From NCBI GenBank assembly GCA_014773175.1, contig VXCM01000202.1:25629-89628 (forward strand): a DNA stretch of 64,000 nt, written 5' to 3'. Under the pieces are notes generated by a model. That model ran no database searches and was not told the DNA's origin. It was given only the letters and a program-made list of their open reading frames with translations. The stretch's first letter is position 1. Each line of letters starts with the position of its first letter. The position numbers and the translations under genes are program-made. Positions 56,574 to 64,000 of this stretch are shown here, in pieces. The stretch comes from Lucifuga dentata. Its lineage: Eukaryota; Chordata; Actinopteri; Ophidiiformes; Bythitidae.

Positions 56574-56644
56574 GGAGCCGGGGTGCAACAGTGGGACCGC
56601 CTCCACCAGAGAGCTTTTCTCCTGTGGATGTTATGGCTGAAATG
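56574..56644 (+). CDS. Putative second exon of the downstream gene (translation start region)
   Basis: A long pyrimidine tract and cag acceptor end at 56,573, and donor gtatgt begins at 56,645. The frame SRGATVGPPPPESFSP...MAEM is open. If the short form of exon 1 is used (ATG TGC G|), the junction gives ATG-TGC-GGG and an open frame MCGSRGATVGPPPPES... Otherwise the internal ATG (GTTATGG context) may be the start. No family was recognised. Confidence 0.4.
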
Positions 56645-58155
56645 GTATGTAGGCTCAGTCAAAAGCTTAAACATACAGTTAGAATGAAGGGGAATGAATA
56701 ACAGGTGGAAAGAGAGATGAGTGTCTGTGCACACAGTTTTGTGGATCAGCTCAAGCTGAGCTGGTATACAACTACAAAACTTATTTTTTCAAGCAGTGAT
56801 ATCGCAACTGGGCTCCAGTTTATATTTTGTATTTGTCCAAAATTCATTTTTAGAAACTTAAATGTGAAACTATTTATACACACAATAAAAAGAAATGCAT
56901 TTTTAATACATGAGAGGATATTTTTTCCCTCAAAGATGTCATAACTTTATTGCAAAATTGAGATTGGAGAGATGGATCTGAAGGTGATTTGCACTTATAA
57001 TGAATATTATTGTAAATATTGCTGTTTAATGTGTTTAGAAATGTAGCACTGTGAAACATTTTCATGCACACTTAACAGTCTCTTGAATTGTCATCAAAAA
57101 AGTTGTCTCAAGACATCCTCCATTTTCTTTGCATCTAAAAATAGAAACTATGTTTCATATTAATGCCCCAACAGAAAAACACAACTGAATAAAGCTTCTA
57201 GCATTAAAATGTTCTCATGTAGCGAAAAGTTACATGCTGATCCATGCATCTGGTATATACAGTATGTATTCATGCCCAATAATGAAATAATGAAAAACTG
57301 AGGCTTTAAACAGTCAACCTGAAAGTGTGAAAACCTTTAAGCTCAAATTTTGGGGAGTTTACAGTGAAAATTCTTGTATGAAATACTGAAAAAGACAATT
57401 CAAAAGATTTTTGTTTTCCAAAAATGGATTACAAAGAGGAGACTCAGAGGTCAGCTGACCAACTCAAAATCAGGCTCAAAATCGGATAAAGAATCCTGTA
57501 CTGTGCCTAGCTTTACTTTCATAAATTTGTTGACGTATCAGAAGAAATGACATGAGACACTCTGCTTAAACTCTAAAGGCTGCAGTATGCTTCCTCCAAA
57601 ATGCCTGTAGAAGAGCTTGAAGGTAGTAGAAACCTGCTCTCCATGAGTCAAATTGTCAGAGTTGTCTGCAGATATCCAAGAGCCTCTCTACATTTGGCCC
57701 AAAGGTCAAAGGTCAGCTCGAACCTGTTTCCTTTATTGCATTCATTAAGTTTTAACATATATTTTGAAAGACTTTCTTCATTTTTATATACATTAATGTG
57801 TTTTAGAAGACATAACTAACCTAACAAAAATTTTCAAAATTTAAACGAATCAAATCGAATCGGGAGGTCAGAATTAATATCCAGCCCTGCAGTGCAGACT
57901 GCAAAAATCCACAGAAGAAACAGAATTCCTGTTAATAACCCCCTCTGCTCTGCTAAAGTGAAAGTGTGTATAGTCCACATTTACATGATTAATTATGATA
58001 AGATTTCAAAAACACTCCTGGCCGGGCTGGATTAAGCATACTGCTGCCTTTATGTTCACTCGCCAGCTGTATGAACACTGAATGCAGCTTCTCAATATTC
58101 ATAAGGACTATGGACTTAGCTTGACGTGCAATCTGAGACTCTGAAAGATTAAAGT
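56645..58155. other. Presumed intron, nothing recognised
   Basis: AT-rich sequence. Open frames present are short and unsupported. Confidence 0.5.
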
Positions 58156-58156
58156 G

Positions 58157-58202
58157 GTATTATTATTGTTGTTGTTGTTGTTGTTATTATTATTATTATT
58201 AT

Positions 58203-58237
<35 letters not shown>
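58157..58237. repeat. (TTG)n-(TTA)n-(GTA)n triplet array
   Basis: Consecutive runs of ttg, tta and gta (about 5, 6 and 11 units), presumably one triplet tract that has diverged in blocks. Confidence 0.92.
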
Positions 58238-59127
58238 TTTATTTGCCTCTTTGTGATTGAGAGTGAAACAGGCAGAAGTTACAGGCTAGAAATTTAATTT
58301 TAATGAAGTAGAAATTTCATCACCTGGCAATCACTGACTGATACAATTATATCAAATCCCTGCAGGTATCATGCTTATTTTGTGCAAAAAGAAAAAAAAA
58401 AAAAAAAAATTGCCTCATTCACTTGTAATTAACGAGGATTTACTGGGCTTTCTGCTTAGAGCACCATGATTTTGCACTTTTTATCCCACATTATCGAGCC
58501 GCTCACCAGGCTGGTATGCGTGTGTTTGTGTGTGTGGAGTATGATATTTATTCACTGTCTTCATCTCCCAGACTTTAAATTCATGCCGTTTATCTCATGG
58601 AGTTCCATTGATTGTCCCCCCATGGATCTGGTTGTCAGTGATTGGAACCCTTTTCCTCATTCCGTCTTCCCGCTGTTCCATCAGCAGCAGCAGAAATGCA
58701 GAAAAGGCTTTGGCGTATTTTCCTCTGAGCTGCTTCCAATTTCATTGTCAATTTTCTCTGCATTTTGTTTTACAGTAGCTCTTTCTGCTGCTATCTCCTC
58801 CCGTTGCTATGGGATGTGTGATAAGAGAGCTCTCCTGTTGTCACGGTTTCATTGTGAATATAATGAGTTGTTTCTCTTTTTAAATTGGACTCGTTTAGTT
58901 CTGGATCCAGATGGCTGCTAATACAGGAGAGTCGAGCATTCGAGTGAGAATATGACCACTTAGAGATAAAAAGTGGTACACAGAGGAAACACTGAAGGTC
59001 TGGGTGTGGGTGGGGGGGGAGTCCTCCATGTTTGTGAGTGAGCAAATGAGGTACCACACAAGTGAACAAATTTGGCAAAGAAAACTGAGAACAAGGACAG
59101 GAGTTCCAGGCAGAGCAGAGAATCAAC

Positions 59128-59128
<1 letters not shown>
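58238..59128. other. Non-repetitive segment with 151-codon open frame
   Basis: The frame 58,466-58,921 is the longest outside giantin, but it lacks recognisable domains and codon bias. I consider it non-coding. The low-repeat composition makes it a possible conserved non-coding element. Confidence 0.35.

Positions 59129-59176
<48 letters not shown>
59129..59176. repeat. (GA)n microsatellite
   Basis: About 24 perfect ag units. Confidence 0.95.
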
Positions 59177-59181
<5 letters not shown>

Positions 59182-59199
59182 TCGGAAGCAGTCTGTCTG

Positions 59200-59440
59200 A
59201 ATCCAGTTTTATTACTCCGCTGCTACTCTCTGTTACTTCAGCACCACTGTGCACATTGAGCAAAAACAGGCTGTTTTACATTACTGTCTCTTTAAAGCAC
59301 CCTCCCTAAAAAGCCCACTCTATTCTGATTGGCCTATTGGATCAGGACTGAGCTGGCCAAACACCAGCTCACTAGCGTTGAATTTGTCTAACCAGGTGTG
59401 TTGGCAGGTAAATTCACGTGTTACATGTTGATACCAGCAT
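59200..59440 (-). repeat. Family D dispersed element, copy 2 (inverted)
   Basis: The reverse complement reads ccaatcagaatagagtgggctttttaggg, then ctttaaagagacag-aatgtaaaacagcctgttttt, then tgtgcacagtggtgctg, colinear with copy 1. Confidence 0.65.
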
Positions 59441-62308
59441 GTTATAGAAGTAAAGGACCAATCAAAAAGCAAAGCTTTCAGGCAGCTAAGGACCTATGGG
59501 TTCATCTTACTGGATACATTTCTATAGGCTGCAACCTATAGAAATATAGAAAACCATTGTCAAAGATAACACATACTCCCTGTTGTATCACACATAAAAA
59601 AGAGGGAAAATAACAAAATACATAATATGTATAAGACTACAAGTGTGTGTGGCATTTTCTTGGAGATCAGCCAGTTGCTCACGAAAATCCACAATTCTCA
59701 GTTACTTGAACTTAGAAGGGTTTTTTTGTTTTATTTTTTTTTTTCAGGAGGAACAATCAGCAATTACAATCAACAAACAATAAAATAAAAAAATTAAACA
59801 GATTTATTTAAAAGAGCAAGTAATGGACAGAGATTAAAATAAAAGAGATCGAAACATAACATTATTTTGACTGGATACTAAAAGATTAATATACTGTAGA
59901 TTTCTGAAGAGATGTTGACACCTGGCTTTGGGTTCAGGGTTCATCTCCATCTTGGCTGTTTTTTTTTTTTTTTNTTTTTTTTTTTTTTTGGGGGGCAACA
60001 GAATAAATTTTGAGCTTTTAAGAAAAATAAATAAATAAAAAAAATCCCAGGTCTGCAATTGGCAGATGTTCCAATCTGACAGAATAAATCAGGTCCTTCG
60101 TCACGGAGTCAGAAGAGTCAGTGAGTAAGAGTGACAGTTCCATGGGAGGATTTGATGGAGAAGTTTAAAATTTGACATAACTAGGAGCGCTAAAGCAAAT
60201 GTTACCATTCCTGTTAGTCGGACTCCCTTCCAGGAGTTTCTATTATGATACAATAACCTGGTAAGAAAATGAAAAAAAAAAAAAAAAAAAAAAAACTTGA
60301 AAGGTGCATGGCAAGTAAATGTCACTTAACAAGTGCGACAGCTCGCTCAATGAGCTCAAACACGTCTGAAGCCTTCAGCTCCGGTGTTCAAATTAATCTG
60401 TCAATGCATAAATCTGACAAATTGACATTTGTACGGTATTTCATATTAGCTGACTAGAATTCCAAAGATAGTTAATGAACAGATAATAGAATCATCAGTG
60501 TATCTGGAAGGATTAATATAACAGTAAAATGATGTTCAGGAAGACATTTATTGAGCTGCTGAATTCTCCAGCAAATGTAGAATTCTCCTGAAAATGAAAA
60601 CAAAAAAATCATTCTCAGATTAATGCATAGTGTATTTCTGCATCAAGATTGTTGACCGTCTCCTAATTTAATGCACGCTGTAGCTTAACTTGAACTGGCG
60701 GTTTGGCAGAAGCAGCACACACACACACACACACATACACGTCAGTGCACGCTGACCCACTTTTTCCTCACTTAATAGTCTTATTAATAATTCATATTGT
60801 GTATGTTCTTGCTGCTGTAACAATGTGTGTAAAGTGTATGTGACAGCGCTGAGGATGTGGGGCTCTTATCAATGACCAGGATGATTCACAAATTTTTTGA
60901 GATGGAAAGCAACCACCCACTAGGCCAGCGATCCAGTGGGTGGGTTTCTGNTTCACAAATTTTTTGAGATGGAAAGCAACCACCCACTAGGCCAGCGATC
61001 CAGTGGGTGGGTTTCTGCTCCTGTGGCTGTTTTGTCTTCCAGCTGATTCTAATGTAAAAAGTCTTGAAGTTTTAACGTGCATGTTGATGTGCTGGCTGTT
61101 ATAAATGCTTGTGACAGGGTGACCTACATTGCTGGCCACTTGTGAATGACTCCCCCCCCCCCCCCCNCACACACACACACACACACACACACATGCACAT
61201 GCACACATATCTTGCTGTTTGACTCAGTAGGTTTGTATGCACATTAAAGTTTAGATGGATGAGGGCAATAAATCGATTCTTTTTCAAATGACATGTAAAC
61301 ACCATAATTAGATTGAAATTGGCATAAACTGGAGTATGCTAACCTCTAGTAACAGACCTAAATTATGCAATTATAAATTGATGTATTTGAGCATGGAAAC
61401 GTTACAATTGGAGTAAGGTGCCTCTGCATGTAGTTCCTCACCTAGCGGACCCACCACATACTCTAATTACGCAACATGTTTATCTAGCATCCGTGTATTA
61501 ATCTTACTTGCATTATTAGCTTAATCAAGTAAAGACAAATTATGGGAGCACATATAAACATACTAAATGTCACATTCAATTTACATGAAGATTTTGGGTC
61601 TCATTCAATGAGTTTAACCACCTGTTGGTTTGAAGAAAGAGGCTTTGCCAGACCGTGGGAGCTCACACATGAGCAACTATAAAATTAGCGATTCATGCTT
61701 CACTCACCATGCTGCGTACATGACTGAGACTCTACGCTGCATTCTGCTCATGGAGCATCATGCTGATGCAAAACCAACAATATCATCAAGAAGCACATGT
61801 AACTTTGGATGTAGCTAACCTCACATTTCAAATGTGAGCACAAACTAAATGCCTTGGTTTCTCTGGTGATTTAACATTTAACCATACAGTCGCCTTTCAG
61901 TCCAGGTCACAATGCAGTTTTATGTTTGTGATGTACAATTTGGGGAAATTACTCAAAGCTTATGTTGCTCAAAGCACCATCACAGAGAGGTTGAGCAGCA
62001 CCACTCAAAGAAGAGAAGATGCCAGCTAGCACACCAGCACACAGATTTGATCATGTGTAAGAAGCTGAGGTCCAAATCAGATTTCTTTCAATCAAATTGT
62101 AAAGACAAAGTAAATTTACACACATTTTTTAGTGGGAGTTCAGCTTTGGTGACACATGAACTCACATAAACTCAGAGTCAAAAGCTTAACATATGACCTC
62201 TGGGACTTCTGGAACCTCTGGGACAGCAGGAGCCCAAACTTAAGAAAGCTCATAGTTTAGGCAGTGATTTAACTTGTGTTTGATACTCTACTGCTCTGCT
62301 AAATCTAC
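59441..62308. other. Presumed intron: poly-T/poly-A tracts, duplicated join, (CA)n
   Basis: Contains a poly-T N joint (59,974), a poly-A tract (60,270-60,294), a 66-bp direct duplication around N 60,951, a poly-C N joint with (CA)n (61,152-61,193), and (CA)n at 60,716-60,735. No exon supported. Confidence 0.5.
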
Positions 62309-62760
62309 TTATAAAGACAGAATCTCCGTCTGTGGCACCAATATCTCTGGAACCCATGCTGTATGAGGTTGAAATTTGGCAGGTTTATTGCTCAGGACCC
62401 AAGGACGTGAAGTGTCACGTGTGAAGTTGTTTGGAGGAACGGTTCTCAAATTCACCTGTGCCATTAAAAGGCAGTCTGTGCAGCAGGATACGCTCCAGGT
62501 GCAGCATATCCAGCCCAGTGTCATGGTCTCAACCCGACCCTGTATAGCAAACAAAGCTAGCTCACAAGGATGTGCAGAAGTTGTTTGAGATGTTAGTAAA
62601 AGGCAGGTAAAAAGTAGTTATAAAGTCCGGCCCACTCTGAACAGGCACATTTTGAACAAACAAAGGTAGCTCACAAGGATGTGCACAACAAAATTATGGC
62701 AGGCTGCGGCATGCACCATAAATTCTGGCCCGGTCCAAACAGGCATGTTTTCAATGTGAA
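62309..62760 (-). repeat. Family C dispersed element, copy 2 (inverted)
   Basis: Starts aaagacagaatctccgtctgtggcaccaatatctct, the reverse complement of the end of copy 1. It carries the same doubled sub-block (gcaaacaaagctagctcacaaggatgtgca). The interior has drifted. Confidence 0.72.
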
Positions 62761-63923
62761 CATGGCTGGAAATGGTTTTAAAAAACAGGTTTAGATTAGC
62801 TTCTTATCCTCTTGTTTCATAAGTATATTTGGTTACAGAGTAGACATTTGTTTGGAATCTTCTGAACATTCAAATATTTATACTTGTTTCACAGTTACTC
62901 CAGTTGGGAGTATAATTCGGGACACATTGACTTTACTACTGCACTAGTAAAGTCACTGTGGGATGTAGTTTTGCATTTGTGTGTGTAACTGTTTATATTC
63001 CTTTTTTTTTCCTAGATTGATTGTTGAGGAGCTAGTGAACCTTTGTTAGCTTGAATCATGCAGCGATGTGCAAATTAAACTTACCGTTCCAAGCATTGTT
63101 TCGATTGGATGCTAAGCCTAAGCAAGAATATGACAATTTTATTGAAGGGGTCAAGGTATGACGTCATTTAAAACATCTGTGATGGTTTTATTGGTCGCAC
63201 ATTTTATGAAGTAACCACTTTCTAAGAAAAGCATTTGTTAAGAAGGTGTAAAGTGGTTTTGGAAAATAACCTGACTTGGTGTACGTTAATTTAATGTTAC
63301 TTTTTTTTTATTACTTAGGAATTACCCATTACAATAAACTCAAATGACTGTGAGGACTGCAGTTTGCTCAATCTGTGTGTAATTGTGCCGCAGAAAGACT
63401 TCACACATTTAAAAGATGCATTAAAGTGTGAAACAGGGTAATTTGAATTTAGTTGCACTTTGCCAAGAAAGTCAGAGCTTAACACTGTGGATATGAAGCA
63501 CGAATCCCACATTTACATTAGGGTATATCAGACTATCCAAGAGCTGAGAAAATGACTGGGAGCCTGCAGAGCACTGAAAGTGGACAGATAATGAGCTGAA
63601 GGTTCTTATAGAAGCCAATTAGCCCTAATAAGCTACAATCTCTGGCAACCCAGGGGAGAGGCCATGGTGCGTGCAAGAACACACACACACACACACTCCA
63701 TCTCTTCGTGGCTCCCCTTAATTCTACCTCTTGGCTCATACACATTTATATAGTAACACACACATACACATGTACACACACATTCTTGTTGTCCCCACAT
63801 TGCTGCCTCTGGGAGATGGTTGCGTCTCTGGTGGCTGCGTTGACAGATATTGATCAGGGGACGATGGCCATTCCAATTTGATCTCTCAGTCAGGATAGCT
63901 CATTACTGCCGCTCTCGTTTCAG
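62761..63923. other. Presumed intron, right part
   Basis: AT-rich with (CA)n at 63,680-63,696. The sequence becomes less AT-rich and non-repetitive from 63,790 toward the candidate acceptor. Confidence 0.45.
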
Positions 63924-64000
63924 CTCATACAAGCACGGAAAACGTGGAGAAGTGGAAAAGAAGAGGAGGAGGAGGAGCAGGAGGAGGCAGCCGGGGGGGG
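63924..64000 (+). CDS. Possible exon start at right window edge
   Basis: Acceptor-like gctctcgtttcag ends at 63,923. The downstream sequence is open in all three frames to the window end; frame 1 reads LIQARKTWRSGKEEEEEE. The purine-rich (GGA)n composition makes open frames uninformative. It would be phase-compatible with the 56,574 exon. Confidence 0.2.

Noticed and set aside
58466..58921. 151-codon open frame
   Set aside because: Rich in Cys, Phe and Leu without domain, splice signals or Kozak support; consistent with chance in AT/CT-rich DNA.
1..64000. CRISPR arrays, tRNA/rRNA genes, operons, prokaryotic systems
   Set aside because: None seen. The tandem arrays present are eukaryotic micro- and minisatellites without spacer structure, and no cloverleaf-like A/B-box gene was recognised.

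Overview
The window reads as nuclear DNA of a teleost fish. Three things point there: vertebrate-type split genes with GT-AG introns; abundant short DNA-transposon relatives and a degenerate LINE 3' end with a (GATG)n tail of the fish RTE/Rex3 type; and very dense (CA)n, (GA)n, (GATA)n and (TGGA)n microsatellites. No viral, bacterial, CRISPR or operon-like content was seen.

Left half (1-32,390): one plus-strand gene, golgb1, encoding giantin (Golgin subfamily B member 1), the coiled-coil tether anchored in the Golgi membrane by a C-terminal transmembrane segment. I traced 23 coding exons with consistent splice phases, from an internal exon at 131 to the stop codon at 30,389. The 5' end of the gene lies off the left edge. 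The visible reading frame is 4,890 codons plus stop, against 3,259 residues for human giantin as I recall it. Most of it is a single 11,832-bp exon (13,581-25,412). Identification rests on giantin blocks recognised along the protein: the early KxxLQxKLxEHEE/QVVDxLQ-like block, three copies of a (K/R)LQAALxxRKE motif, three copies of an [12 protein letters not shown] motif, the DDLNSENA...YREDLNQV block, the VAPGAPQEK block and the C-terminal anchor. A 3' UTR and an AATAAA signal follow. The introns hold transposon relics (families A, B and C, and a 29.5-kb MITE), a candidate 24-nt microexon and simple repeats.

Middle (32,390-45,500): largely gene-poor, with transposon relics (including an 880-bp fold-back element at 36.1-37.0 kb), microsatellites, one weak candidate 3'-terminal exon at 35,560 and a minisatellite at 45.1-45.5 kb.

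Right (45,500-64,000): a GC-richer block at 45.5-46.13 kb has a TATA-like box, a CRE-like half-site and two good splice donors. It looks like the promoter and first exon of another plus-strand gene. A candidate second exon (56,574-56,644) and a possible third at the right edge (63,924-) follow across a large, repeat-filled intron. I could not identify this gene.

Assembly note: 23 single N bases are scattered through the window. Those in unique sequence sit exactly between two perfect 64-67-bp direct repeats; the others lie in homopolymers or microsatellites. They look like unmerged contig overlaps, so local duplications around each N should not be read as biology. None falls inside a giantin coding exon.
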